From Paraburkholderia caffeinitolerans (lineage in GTDB: Bacteria > Pseudomonadota > Gammaproteobacteria > Burkholderiales > Burkholderiaceae), in assembly GCF_902859945.1 (NCBI RefSeq), contig NZ_CADIKL010000014.1:105614-169613 (forward strand): 64,000 nt of DNA, written 5' to 3'. A program made the position numbers and the translations under genes. The notes beneath the pieces were generated by a model. That model had not been told where the DNA came from, did not search any database, and worked only from the letters and a program-made list of their open reading frames with translations. Positions 6,212 through 14,699 of the stretch are shown here, one piece after another. Numbering within the stretch: the stretch's first letter is position 1; each line of letters opens with the position of its first letter.

Positions 6212-8824
6212 ATGCTTGATTCGCCCCCTTCGCGCATTGCGCGCGCCGCCGCCGTGGCGCTGCGCCGCCGCGCCCGCGCGTTGCGCCTGCAGCGCTTCGT
6301 GGCGCCGGCCTTAGCTATCGGCATCTGCGCGCTGTTGCTGCTGGTGTTTCAGCACCTCTCGCAGTCCGTCGACTACCGCTCGGTCATCCGCCAGCTCTGG
6401 CATCTGAGCCCGGCGCAATGGATCGGCGCCCTCGGCGCCACCGCCGCCAGCTTCGTCGCGCTCGTGGGCCGCGACGCAGTCGGCCTGCGCTACCTCGGCG
6501 CGCGCGTTTCGCGCGGCGCCCTGTGGGTGGGCGCCATCGCCGGCTCGGCGCTCGGCAACGTCACGGGCTTCGGCGCGCTCACGGGCGGCGCGGTGCGCTG
6601 CCGCGTCTACAGCGACGCGGGCGTCACGGCGGCACAAGTCGGCCGCATGACCGTGTTCACGAGCATCACGCTCGCGCTCGCCCTCGCGCTCATGAGCGCG
6701 CTCGGCATGGTGGGCGCCGCCGACACGCTCACGGGCCTGCTGCGGCTCTCGCCCGAGGCGCTGCGCTGGATCGGCGGCGTGGTGCTCGCGCTCGGCGTTG
6801 CGCTCATCGCAGCCTGCCCCGGCGAGGCGCGCGAAGTCGCGCCGTTCAAGCGCGCCTGGCTGCGCTTCACGGTGCCCGCGCGGCGCGACCTCGTCGCGCA
6901 ATTGCTGCTCGCGGCGCTCGACGTGGTCGGCGCGGGCCTCGCGCTGTGGTCCGTGATGCCGCACGCGCATATCGGCTTTGCCGACTTCCTCACGGTCTAC
7001 AGCGTCGCCATGCTGCTTGGCCTGATCGGCCACACGCCCGGCGGTATCGGCGTGTTCGAGGCGGCGATGGTGTTCGCGCTCGGCGACAGCGTGCCGGGCT
7101 CCAAGGTGTTCGCCGCCTTGCTCGCCTATCGCGCGATTTATTTCGGCGCGCCGCTCGCGCTGTCGGCCGCGCTGCTCGCCGCGTTCGAAGGCCGCGCGCT
7201 CAAGAATCCGCTCAACACGGACTTCGCGCGACGCGGCGTTCATGGCGTCTCGCAGCTCGCCCCGCTGTTCCTCGCCATCGTCACCTTCGTGACCGGCAGC
7301 ATGCTCGTGATCTCGGGCGCCACGCCCGCGTTCACCAAGCGCATAGAACTCCTGCAGAATTTCATTCCGCTCTGGGTACTCGAAAGCTCGCAGTTGCTCG
7401 GCAGCCTGTTCGGCGTGCTGTTGCTGTTCGTTGCGCGCGGCCTGCTGCGCCGACTCGACGCCGCCTGGTGGCTCGCCCTCGTGCTCGCGGTGGCCAACCT
7501 CGCGCTCTCGCTCACCAAGGGCCTTGCGTTCGTCGAAGCGGGCGTGCTGTGCGTGCTGATCGCGCTGCTGCTCACCACGCGCAGCCGCTTCAACCGTCAT
7601 TCGTCGCTGTTCGCCGAGCCCTTCACGCCCGCCTGGCTCGCCTCGGTGGGCTGCGTGATCGCGCTCGCCGTGTGGGTGCTGTTCTTCGCCTTCCGCGACG
7701 TCGAGTACTCGCAGCATCTGTGGTGGCAATTCGCGTTCGACGAACGTGCGCCGCGCGCGCTCCGCGCAACGCTTGGCGCGGGCGTGTTCGCGGCGGCGCT
7801 CGCATCGTGGCAGCTGTTGCGTCCGGCCGCGGGCCGCTTCGTGATTCCCGCCAGCGAGGATCTGGCCGAAGCCGCACGCATCGTGCGCGCGCAGGAGCGC
7901 AGCGACGCAGGCCTCGCGCTCATGGGCGACAAGAGCTTCCTGTTCTCGTCTTCGCGCAACGCGTTCCTCATGTACGCGAAGCGCGGACGCACGTGGGCCG
8001 CGCTGCACGACCCGGTGGGCCCGCGCGACGAATGGCCCGCGTTGATCCGCGAGTTCGTCTCGCTCGCGCACGCGCACGGCGGCCGCGCCGCGTTCTATCA
8101 GGTACGCGCCGACGCCCTGCCGCTCTATCTCGACGCCGGCCTCACGCTGATGAAACTCGGCGAGGAAGCGCGCGTGATGCTCCAGGAGTTCGACCTCAAG
8201 GGCCCGCAACGCGCGCATCTGCGCTACGCGCTCAAGCGCGGCGAACGCGACGGCTTCACGTTCGAGCACATCGACCCCGCGCGAATGAGCGACAGCCTGC
8301 CCGTGCTGCGCGCGATTTCCGACGCGTGGCTCGAAGAGCGCGACGTGCGCGAAAAGAGCTTCTCGGTAGCCGCATTCGACGACGACTATCTCGCCGCGCA
8401 ACACGTGCTGCTGGTGCGCCAGAACGGCGCGCCGCTCGCCTTCGTGACCTTCATGACGACCGATCTCAACACCGATGCAACGGTCGGCGTCATGCGCCAT
8501 CTGCCGGGCGCATCGCCCTACTCGATGGAGTATCTGTTCACGCAGCTCGCACTGCATCTGAAGAGCGCGGGCTATCAATCGCTCTCGCTCGGCATGGCGC
8601 CGCTCGCCGGCATGGGGCCGACGCCGCTCGCTTCGCGGTGGCACCGCCTCGCCGGACTGATCTGGCGCTTCGGCGGCAGGTTCTACAACTTCCGTGGGCT
8701 GCGCGGCTTCAAGAACAAGTTCGCGCCGCGCTGGGAACCGCGTTATCTGGCTGCATCGGGCTCGATCAGCGTGTTCATCACCCTTGCGGATCTTTCGTTG
8801 CTGGCAGGAGGCTGGCGCTCATGA
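6212..8824 (+). CDS. mprF: Bifunctional lysylphosphatidylglycerol synthase/flippase MprF
   Basis: The product has 870 residues from the ATG at 6212 (MLDSPPSRIARAA); longer in-frame starts give a non-conserved leader. The N-terminal half (about residues 25-530) is polytopic and carries the flippase features, including TGFGALTGGAVRCRVYSDAGV and GHTPGGIGVFEAAM. The C-terminal half (about 560-870) is the DUF2156 aminoacyl-tRNA-dependent transferase domain (DKSFLFSSSRNAFLMYAKRGRTW, SLGMAPLAGMG, FYNFRGLRGFKNKFAPRWEPRY). MprF moves lysine or another amino acid from tRNA to phosphatidylglycerol and flips the product outward, lowering surface charge against cationic peptides. It overlaps the next gene by ATGA, as in lpiA-acvB operons. 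Amino-acid specificity is not visible. Confidence 0.93.
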   Translation: MLDSPPSRIARAAAVALRRRARALRLQRFVAPALAIGICALLLLVFQHLSQSVDYRSVIRQLWHLSPAQWIGALGATAASFVALVGRDAVGLRYLGARVSRGALWVGAIAGSALGNVTGFGALTGGAVRCRVYSDAGVTAAQVGRMTVFTSITLALALALMSALGMVGAADTLTGLLRLSPEALRWIGGVVLALGVALIAACPGEAREVAPFKRAWLRFTVPARRDLVAQLLLAALDVVGAGLALWSVMPHAHIGFADFLTVYSVAMLLGLIGHTPGGIGVFEAAMVFALGDSVPGSKVFAALLAYRAIYFGAPLALSAALLAAFEGRALKNPLNTDFARRGVHGVSQLAPLFLAIVTFVTGSMLVISGATPAFTKRIELLQNFIPLWVLESSQLLGSLFGVLLLFVARGLLRRLDAAWWLALVLAVANLALSLTKGLAFVEAGVLCVLIALLLTTRSRFNRHSSLFAEPFTPAWLASVGCVIALAVWVLFFAFRDVEYSQHLWWQFAFDERAPRALRATLGAGVFAAALASWQLLRPAAGRFVIPASEDLAEAARIVRAQERSDAGLALMGDKSFLFSSSRNAFLMYAKRGRTWAALHDPVGPRDEWPALIREFVSLAHAHGGRAAFYQVRADALPLYLDAGLTLMKLGEEARVMLQEFDLKGPQRAHLRYALKRGERDGFTFEHIDPARMSDSLPVLRAISDAWLEERDVREKSFSVAAFDDDYLAAQHVLLVRQNGAPLAFVTFMTTDLNTDATVGVMRHLPGASPYSMEYLFTQLALHLKSAGYQSLSLGMAPLAGMGPTPLASRWHRLAGLIWRFGGRFYNFRGLRGFKNKFAPRWEPRYLAASGSISVFITLADLSLLAGGWRS

Positions 8825-10203
8825 TTTTTCGTACTTTCTCGCTGCCGCGCCTCGCGGGCGCCGCGGCGGGCGCCGTCGTGCTCGCGCTCTGCGCGGTTCA
8901 GGCCAACGCGACCGAGGCACCGGCGCATAGCGCCGTCACGCATGTCTCCGGCGGACGTTATGGCGATGTCGCCGTGACGCGCCCCATCGGCGCAATGCGC
9001 GGTTTCACCGTGCTGTTCTCGGCGGGCGAGCACTGGAGCGCCGCAGACCAGACACGCGCCGATGCCCTCGCGCAACATGGCGCGCTGGTCGTGGGCGTGG
9101 ACACGGAGCGCTATGCGACCCATCTCGCGGCAGTGAAGAACGAGACCTGCCACAAGCTTTACAGCGACGCCGAAGCGCTGAGCCATCAACTCGAGCGACA
9201 AGAAGCGTCGAACCAGTACTTCGCGCCGATCGCGATCGGCAGCGGCGAAGGCGCGCTCATCGCTCAACGCATGCTCTCGCAAGCGCCCGCGAACACGATG
9301 GCGGGCGCAGTGTCGCTCGATCCCGCCGCGCAGCTCGACGCACGCTTCGCACCCTGCCCCGCCGACGCCACGCTGTCACGCGGCACGGGTCTGCCGGGCT
9401 TCTTCGAGCAAGGCGTAACAACCGTTGCTAACGCAACCAAATCGCCTGCGGCGGCCGGAGCAATTCACACGACGCCGCACGCATTTGCCGCGAATCTTTC
9501 CGATGCCGACAAGCTCGTCGCGCTCACCGCGCCGCATCTGCGCGTGCAGACGGAAAGCGAGGAAGACGTGTCGGATCTGCCGCTCGTCGAGCTGCCCGCC
9601 GCGCATCCGACCGACATGCTCGCGGTCGTGATTTCCGGCGATGGCGGCTGGCGCGATCTCGACAAAACCATCGCGGAAGCCCTGCAAAAACAGGGTATTT
9701 CGGTGATCGGCTGGGATGCGCTGCGCTACTTCTGGAGCGAGAAAACACCCGCTCAAACGAGCCATGATCTCGCGCGCGTGCTCAACACCTACGCCGCGCG
9801 CTGGCACGCGAAGCACATCGCGCTGGTGGGCTATTCGTTCGGTGCGGACGTGATGCCGTTCGCCTACAACCGCCTGCCCGATGCGCTGCGTGCGAAGGTC
9901 TCCTACATGTCGCTGCTTGGCTTCGCGCCCGACGCCGATTTCCAGATCCGCGTGACGGGCTGGCTCGGCATGCCCGCGAGCGAGAAGGCGCTGCAAGTTC
10001 GCCCCGAACTCGCGAAGGTGCCGCCCGCGATCGTCCAATGCATCTATGGCGCCGATGAAAAAGACACGCTGTGCCCGGCGCTCGCGAACACCGGCATCGA
10101 GCTCGTGAAGACGAGCGGCAGCCATCACTTCGACGGCGACTACAACGCGCTCGCAGCGAAGATCATCGCCGGTTGGAAGAAGGAGATTGCGGCGCGCGGA
10201 TAA
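8821..10203 (+). CDS. virJ: VirJ/AcvB-family periplasmic alpha/beta hydrolase
   Basis: It has 460 residues, with the start ATG overlapping the mprF stop (ATGA), so translation is coupled. A signal peptide occupies about residues 1-32 (GAAAGAVVLALCAVQANAT). The N-terminal half is a degenerate hydrolase-like domain with GSGEGALIA. The C-terminal half is the VirJ hydrolase: VVISGDGGWRDLDKTIAEALQKQG, then the nucleophile in GYSFGADV (Ser339) and a C-terminal SGSHHFDGDY supplying the His. In Agrobacterium AcvB hydrolyses lysyl-phosphatidylglycerol made by LpiA. The same pairing here suggests a synthesise-and-turn-over unit in the envelope. Assignment is strong for family, inferred for substrate. 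Confidence 0.9.
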   Translation: MIFRTFSLPRLAGAAAGAVVLALCAVQANATEAPAHSAVTHVSGGRYGDVAVTRPIGAMRGFTVLFSAGEHWSAADQTRADALAQHGALVVGVDTERYATHLAAVKNETCHKLYSDAEALSHQLERQEASNQYFAPIAIGSGEGALIAQRMLSQAPANTMAGAVSLDPAAQLDARFAPCPADATLSRGTGLPGFFEQGVTTVANATKSPAAAGAIHTTPHAFAANLSDADKLVALTAPHLRVQTESEEDVSDLPLVELPAAHPTDMLAVVISGDGGWRDLDKTIAEALQKQGISVIGWDALRYFWSEKTPAQTSHDLARVLNTYAARWHAKHIALVGYSFGADVMPFAYNRLPDALRAKVSYMSLLGFAPDADFQIRVTGWLGMPASEKALQVRPELAKVPPAIVQCIYGADEKDTLCPALANTGIELVKTSGSHHFDGDYNALAAKIIAGWKKEIAARG

Positions 10204-10258
10204 GTCGATCGGCAAGCCGCTGCTCGCTTGCTTCAAGGCCATTCTCAAGGCCATTAAA

Positions 10259-10284
10259 TCTTTCATTAATTTCAGAATGAAAGA
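10259..10284. repeat. Perfect inverted repeat after virJ
   Basis: TCTTTCATT and AATGAAAGA form a 9-bp stem with an 8-nt loop, followed by TTTTGG. A third copy, TTCTTTCATTA, lies about 12 bp beyond. It may be a weak terminator or a protein site. Confidence 0.45.
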
Positions 10285-10371
10285 TTTTGGAAAAATTCTT
10301 CTTTCATTACAAAAAACTTTCACCTATAACGGCATCACATGTCGCGACCTCCACTATCTCGCGCATGACTC

Positions 10372-10405
10372 AGCCCGCCAGGCCTTGCCCTGCGGGCTTT
10401 TTTTT
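10372..10405 (+). terminator. Rho-independent terminator of the mprF-virJ operon
   Basis: AGCCCGC and GCGGGCT form a 7-bp stem around a 13-nt loop, followed by an eight-T run. Confidence 0.85.
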
Positions 10406-10494
10406 GCCTTTTCGGCATCGATTCAAAGCTTTCAAAAAGCCTACTCATCAATGTCCCGGATTAGTGGAAATACCGATGTTGCTTCCGCTTGACT

Positions 10495-10512
10495 CTGTTG
10501 ATATATCACATA
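10495..10512. promoter_or_regulatory. Operator of the GntR oxalate regulator (site 3, oxlT)
   Basis: CTGTTGATATATCACATA keeps the right half and centre of the TATGTGATATATCACATA palindrome; only the outer left half diverges. It lies 92 bp upstream of the oxlT-like ATG. TTGATA inside it could serve as a -35 element. Confidence 0.65.
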
Positions 10513-10603
10513 TTGTGTAAACGACTGTCAGCTAAACGACAGGATTCAAGGGCCGCAACCAGATGCAAAAACGGCCTCGCGGAACATCAACAAGGAGACA
10601 CTG

Positions 10604-11938
10604 ATGGAGCATCGGCAAGGAGGGGCGTCGCGCTTTGCGTCGCCATGGGTTCAGCTCGTGTTCGGCGTGATCTGCATGGCGATGATCGCCAACATGCAGT
10701 ACGGCTGGACGCTGTTCGTCAATCCGATCAACGAGAAGTACCACTGGGGGCGCGCCGCGATTCAGGTCGCATTCACGATCTTCGTCGTCACTGAAACCTG
10801 GCTCGTGCCGGTCGAAGGTTGGCTCGTCGACAAATATGGCCCGCGTCCCGTGGTCGTCGGCGGCGGGCTGCTGTGCGCGATCGCCTGGGTGCTCAACTCG
10901 TTCGCCGCTTCGCTGCCTATGCTCTACGTCGCGGCGGCCGTGGGCGGGCTTGGCGCGGGCGCCGTGTACGGCACTTGCGTCGGCAACGCGCTCAAGTGGT
11001 TCCCCAATCGCCGGGGCCTCGCGGCCGGCATCACGGCGGCGGGCTTCGGCGCGGGATCGGCGGCCACCGTCGTGCCCATCGCCAACATGATCAAGAGCAG
11101 CGGCTATGAGGCTACGTTCCTCTGGTTCGGCCTCGGTCAGGGGATCGTCGTGCTGGTGCTCGGCCTCGCGCTCGCGGCGCCCGCTTCGCATGGCGTCGCA
11201 GCCGCGAAGCGCGCCATTGGACAAGCCGCGAAGCACGCCGCGCAAGGCGTGAGCGCCGTCTATAACGCGGGCCCACGCGAAGTGATCGCCTCGCCGATCT
11301 TCTGGGTGATGTACGCGATGTTCGTGATGATGGCCGCCGGCGGCCTGATGGCGACCGCGCAGCTCGGCCCGATCGCGAAGGACTTCGGCCTGCACGACGC
11401 GCCGGTCTCGCTGCTCGGCCTCACGCTGCCCGCGCTCACGTTCGCGCTCACCATCGACCGCGTGCTCAATGGCCTCACGCGTCCGTTCTTCGGCTGGGTG
11501 TCGGACCGCATTGGCCGCGAGAACACGATGTTCGTCGCGTTCGCTGTGGAGGCGGTCGGCATCGTGCTGCTCTCGCGCTACGGACACAGCCCGGTTGCCT
11601 TCGTCGTGCTCACAGGCATCGTGTTCTTCGCGTGGGGCGAGATCTACAGTCTCTTTCCCGCCACCTGCGGCGACACCTTCGGCCCGAAGTTCGCGGCAAC
11701 CAACGCCGGTCTGCTCTACACCGCGAAAGGCACCGCTGCGCTGCTCGTGCCGTTCTCCAGCGTGATCACCGCGGCCACCGGAAGCTGGCACGCCGTGTTC
11801 ATGCTCGCGTCGGGCATGGCGGCGGTCTCCGCGCTGCTGGCCGTGTTCGTGCTCAAGCCGCTGCGCAACGCGCATCGACAAAAGCATGCGGATGCAGCAG
11901 TGGGTTTTTCGTATCGCAACTCGCTCGTGCAGGAATGA
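10604..11938 (+). CDS. oxlT: Oxalate/formate antiporter-family MFS transporter
   Basis: The protein has 444 residues and about 12 transmembrane helices. The first cytoplasmic loop carries GWLVDKYGPRPVVVGGG (MFS motif A), and the FGWVSDRIGRENTMFVAF loop repeats it in the second half. ANMQYGWTLFVNPINEKYHWGRAAIQVAFTIF and the EIYSLFPATCGDTFGPKFAATNAGLLYTAKG block are characteristic of the OFA family. OxlT exchanges oxalate for formate across the inner membrane. The ATG at 10604 follows CAAGGAGACACTG. The upstream operator shared with frc and gntR supports an oxalate role despite about 6.5 kb of unrelated genes between them. A bidirectional terminator follows. Confidence 0.87.
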   Translation: MEHRQGGASRFASPWVQLVFGVICMAMIANMQYGWTLFVNPINEKYHWGRAAIQVAFTIFVVTETWLVPVEGWLVDKYGPRPVVVGGGLLCAIAWVLNSFAASLPMLYVAAAVGGLGAGAVYGTCVGNALKWFPNRRGLAAGITAAGFGAGSAATVVPIANMIKSSGYEATFLWFGLGQGIVVLVLGLALAAPASHGVAAAKRAIGQAAKHAAQGVSAVYNAGPREVIASPIFWVMYAMFVMMAAGGLMATAQLGPIAKDFGLHDAPVSLLGLTLPALTFALTIDRVLNGLTRPFFGWVSDRIGRENTMFVAFAVEAVGIVLLSRYGHSPVAFVVLTGIVFFAWGEIYSLFPATCGDTFGPKFAATNAGLLYTAKGTAALLVPFSSVITAATGSWHAVFMLASGMAAVSALLAVFVLKPLRNAHRQKHADAAVGFSYRNSLVQE

Positions 11939-11956
11939 GTGACAGCGCAACGTAAC

Positions 11957-11987
11957 AAAAAAACGCCGGCGGTCGCCGGCGTTTTTC
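11957..11987. terminator. Bidirectional terminator between oxlT and ahpF
   Basis: ACGCCGGC-GGTC-GCCGGCGT is flanked by A7 on the left and T5 on the right, serving two convergent genes. Confidence 0.9.
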
Positions 11988-12015
11988 ATGATGCTGCTGG
12001 CCTTTGCAGGCGAAC

Positions 12016-13617
12016 TTACGCCACCGCTGCAGCCGCGCTCGCGTCTTCTTCCTGCTCCACCGACGAGCGGATCAGGTAGTCGAACGCGCCCAGCGATGCC
12101 TTCGCGCCTTCGCCCACGGCGATCACGATCTGCTTGAACGGCACGGTCGTCACGTCGCCCGCAGCGAACACGCCCGGCACCGAAGTCTGACCCTTCGCGT
12201 CCACTTCGATCTCGCCATGCTTCGAAAGCGCCACCGTACCCTTGAGGAATTCGGTGTTCGGCACAAGGCCGATCTGCACGAACACGCCTTCGAGTTCGAC
12301 GCGATGCTTCTCGCCCGAGGTGCGATCGAGATAAGCGAGGCCCGTGACCTTCTGGCCGTCACCCGAGATTTCCGTGGTCTGCGCATTCACGTGCACGGTG
12401 ACGTTCGGCAGGCTGCGCAGCTTGCGCTGGAGCACTTCGTCCGCACGCAGTTGCGCGCCGAATTCGAGCAGCGTCACATGGCTCACGATGCCCGCGAGGT
12501 CGATGGCCGCCTCGACGCCCGAGTTGCCGCCGCCGATCACGGCCACGCGCTTGCCCTTGAAAAGCGGGCCATCGCAGTGCGGGCAGTACGCCACGCCCTT
12601 GTTCTTGTACTCCTGCTCGCCCGGCACATCGACATTGCGCCAGCGCGCGCCCGTGGCCAGCACCACGCTCTTCGCGCGCAGCGTCGCGCCGCTCGCGGTG
12701 CGCACTTCGAAGCCATTGCCCACCGCGGTGAGCGCTTCGGCGCGTTGCAGATTCATGATGTCGACGTCGTAGGCGCGCACGTGCTGTTCGAGCGCCACCG
12801 CGAACTTCGGCCCGTCGGTTTCCTTCACCGAGACGAAGTTTTCGATCGACATCGTATCGAGCACCTGGCCACCGAAGCGTTCGGCGAGCACACCGGTGCG
12901 AATGCCTTTGCGCGCCGCGTAAATCGCGGCCGCTGCGCCAGCGGGACCGCCGCCGACGATGAGCATGTCGAAAATATCTTTCTGATTGAGCTTTTCGGCG
13001 GCACGCGCCGAAGCGCCGGTGTCGAGCTTCGCGAGAATCTCCTCGACACCCATGCGGCCCTGGCCGAACACTTCGCCGTTCAGGAAGATGGTCGGCACAG
13101 CCATGATCTTGCGCTGCTCGACTTCGTCCTGGAACAGCGCGCCGTCGATCGTGACAATCTGCACGTTCGGGTTGAGCACGGCCATTGCGTTGATCGACTG
13201 CACGACTTCCGGACAGTTCTGGCACGACAGCGACATATAGACTTCGAACGAGAACGCGCCGTCGAGCGCCTTCACCTGTTCGATAACATCATTTTCGAGC
13301 TTGACCGGGTGGCCACCCACCTGAAGCAGCGCCAACACGAGCGACGTGAATTCATGGCCCATCGGAATGCCCGCGAACGTCACCTTGACGTCGGAGTTCG
13401 CGCGCTTGATCGCAAACGAAGGGGTACGCGCGTCGCCAATTGCGGCGCCACGGCGTTCTTCATAAGCGATGCGATCCGAGAGCGATGCGATGTCCTGCAG
13501 CAGTTGCTGCAGTTCTTGCGACTTCTCGCCGTCGTCCAGATACGCAACGATCTCAATCGACTGCGTGACTTTTTCGAGGTAGCTTTTCAGTTGGGTCTTG
13601 AGATTGGCGTCGAGCAT
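12016..13617 (-). CDS. ahpF: Alkyl hydroperoxide reductase subunit F
   Basis: The ATG at 13617 (MLDANLKTQLKSYLEKV) gives 533 residues, close to the 521 of E. coli AhpF; upstream codons in the same frame look non-coding. The N-terminal thioredoxin-like half carries SCQNCPE (Cys132, Cys135) that passes electrons to AhpC. The C-terminal flavoprotein half has VGGGPAG (FAD), AYCPHCDG (redox Cys345/Cys348) and IGGGNSGVEAA (NAD(P)H binding), and ends with FAAGDVTTVPFKQIVIAVGEGAKA. It reduces AhpC with NADH to detoxify peroxides in the cytoplasm. It lies 181 bp downstream of ahpC on the same strand with a hairpin between them. Confidence 0.96.
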   Translation of the reverse strand: MLDANLKTQLKSYLEKVTQSIEIVAYLDDGEKSQELQQLLQDIASLSDRIAYEERRGAAIGDARTPSFAIKRANSDVKVTFAGIPMGHEFTSLVLALLQVGGHPVKLENDVIEQVKALDGAFSFEVYMSLSCQNCPEVVQSINAMAVLNPNVQIVTIDGALFQDEVEQRKIMAVPTIFLNGEVFGQGRMGVEEILAKLDTGASARAAEKLNQKDIFDMLIVGGGPAGAAAAIYAARKGIRTGVLAERFGGQVLDTMSIENFVSVKETDGPKFAVALEQHVRAYDVDIMNLQRAEALTAVGNGFEVRTASGATLRAKSVVLATGARWRNVDVPGEQEYKNKGVAYCPHCDGPLFKGKRVAVIGGGNSGVEAAIDLAGIVSHVTLLEFGAQLRADEVLQRKLRSLPNVTVHVNAQTTEISGDGQKVTGLAYLDRTSGEKHRVELEGVFVQIGLVPNTEFLKGTVALSKHGEIEVDAKGQTSVPGVFAAGDVTTVPFKQIVIAVGEGAKASLGAFDYLIRSSVEQEEDASAAAAVA

Positions 13618-13701
13618 GGCGTGTTCCGGCTGGAGAAGGAGCGTGGATATGCTAAGCAATGCCTGGCAATAAGGGAGCCTCGTGGGTTCCTCTGCGAGGC
13701 G

Positions 13702-13735
13702 ACCGGGCCGCAAGCCGCGAAGGGCGCGGCCCGGT
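13702..13735. terminator. Strong hairpin between ahpC and ahpF
   Basis: ACCGGGCCGC and GCGGCCCGGT form a perfect 10-bp stem with a 14-nt loop. The T-run is on the plus-strand side, whereas both genes read minus, so it probably sets a lower ahpF than ahpC level by partial termination or processing. Confidence 0.6.
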
Positions 13736-13798
13736 TTTACAGCTCAGTGTGATTTCAGCGTCATGCGTTTCAGGCGAAACGCATTCGAACAACAACGC

Positions 13799-14362
13799 TT
13801 AGATCTTGCCGACGAGGTCGAGCGACGGCTTGAGCGTTTCAGCGCCCGGCGTCCACTTGGCGGGGCACACTTCGCCCGGGTGAGCAGCAACGTACTGAGC
13901 AGCCTGAACCTTGCGCAGCAGTTCCTTGGCGTCACGGCCAATGCCGTTGTCGTGGATTTCGCACAGCTTGATCTCGCCTTGCGGGTTGATCACGAACGTG
14001 CCGCGCAGCGCCAGGCCTTCTTCTTCGATCATCACGTCGAAGTTGCGCGTGATCGCGCCCGTGGGGTCGCCGACGAGCGGGTACTTGATCTTGGCGATCG
14101 TTTCCGACGTGTCGTGCCATGCCTTGTGCGTGAAGTGGGTATCGGTCGACACGCCGTAGACTTCAACGCCCAGCTTCTGGAATTCTGCGTATTGGTCGGC
14201 CAGGTCGCCGAGTTCGGTCGGGCACACGAAAGTGAAGTCGGCCGGGTAGAACACGACCACGGACCACTTGCCCAGGAAGTTCTCTTCAGAGACCGGAACG
14301 AACTTGCCATTGTGGAATGCGGTGGCCTTGAACGGCTTGACTTGCGTGTTGATGAGAGACAT
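13799..14362 (-). CDS. ahpC: Alkyl hydroperoxide reductase subunit C (2-Cys peroxiredoxin)
   Basis: The 187-residue protein has the exact length of E. coli AhpC. The peroxidatic cysteine is Cys47 in DFTFVCPTEL and the resolving cysteine is Cys166 in HPGEVCPAKW, with the conserved RGTFVINPQG between them. It reduces H2O2, peroxynitrite and organic hydroperoxides and is recycled by AhpF. The start ATG follows GAGGAAACAACTG. The spacer upstream contains a possible OxyR-like site. Close homology makes the assignment secure. Confidence 0.97.
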   Translation of the reverse strand: MSLINTQVKPFKATAFHNGKFVPVSEENFLGKWSVVVFYPADFTFVCPTELGDLADQYAEFQKLGVEVYGVSTDTHFTHKAWHDTSETIAKIKYPLVGDPTGAITRNFDVMIEEEGLALRGTFVINPQGEIKLCEIHDNGIGRDAKELLRKVQAAQYVAAHPGEVCPAKWTPGAETLKPSLDLVGKI

Positions 14363-14699
14363 CAGTTGTTTCCTCGCTCTGGGTTGGAAAGGGATGGACG
14401 TAGATTACGGGAATCACGACCATTTGAAAAATTGATTACGTTGATCGCTGGAATAAACTGTGCCTATCGAACCTCATAGAAAACCCTGAATGAGCTTCCG
14501 AAGCCCGCCAGCACGGCGTTCCGCGCCCGCATCGAGGCGGCCTGAGCGACCTCTGGGGCGGTGAGCATACAACGAAATTGCGACATTCCACCTCATCTGC
14601 CCGATATACCGGGCAGCGCCGCCGGGGCGGCAGTCTGTCAGATGCGGGCGCAACCGCCCAATCACAAGGCCGGCACACCCAATCCCCCGGGATTTCGCA
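14363..14699. other. Intergenic region between lysR and ahpC
   Basis: It carries the ahpC promoter region, an OxyR-like half-site series (14453-14479) and a hairpin CTGCCCG/CGGGCAG at 14597-14616 downstream of the lysR stop. No gene was seen. Confidence 0.5.
14453..14479. promoter_or_regulatory. Possible OxyR site upstream of ahpC
   Basis: ATAA-N7-CTAT-N8-ATAG resembles the OxyR consensus (ATAG-N7-CTAT repeats), but one spacer is 8 rather than 7 and the first element has a mismatch. OxyR control of ahpC is well established in related bacteria; this exact site is a guess. Confidence 0.3.

Larger units (their letters stand above)
10204..10603. other. Intergenic region between virJ and the oxlT-like gene
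   Basis: It contains the inverted repeat at 10259-10284, a terminator at 10372-10405 and an oxalate-type operator at 10495-10512. No additional gene was seen. Confidence 0.6.

Noticed and set aside
6311..8644. A 777-codon minus-strand open frame
   Set aside because: It is antisense to mprF; the composition is typical of GC-rich shadow frames and has no motif.
6418..8820. A long plus-strand frame leading into virJ
   Set aside because: The upstream 800 codons are Arg-rich out-of-frame reading of mprF; the real VirJ start is the ATG at 8821 with a signal peptide.
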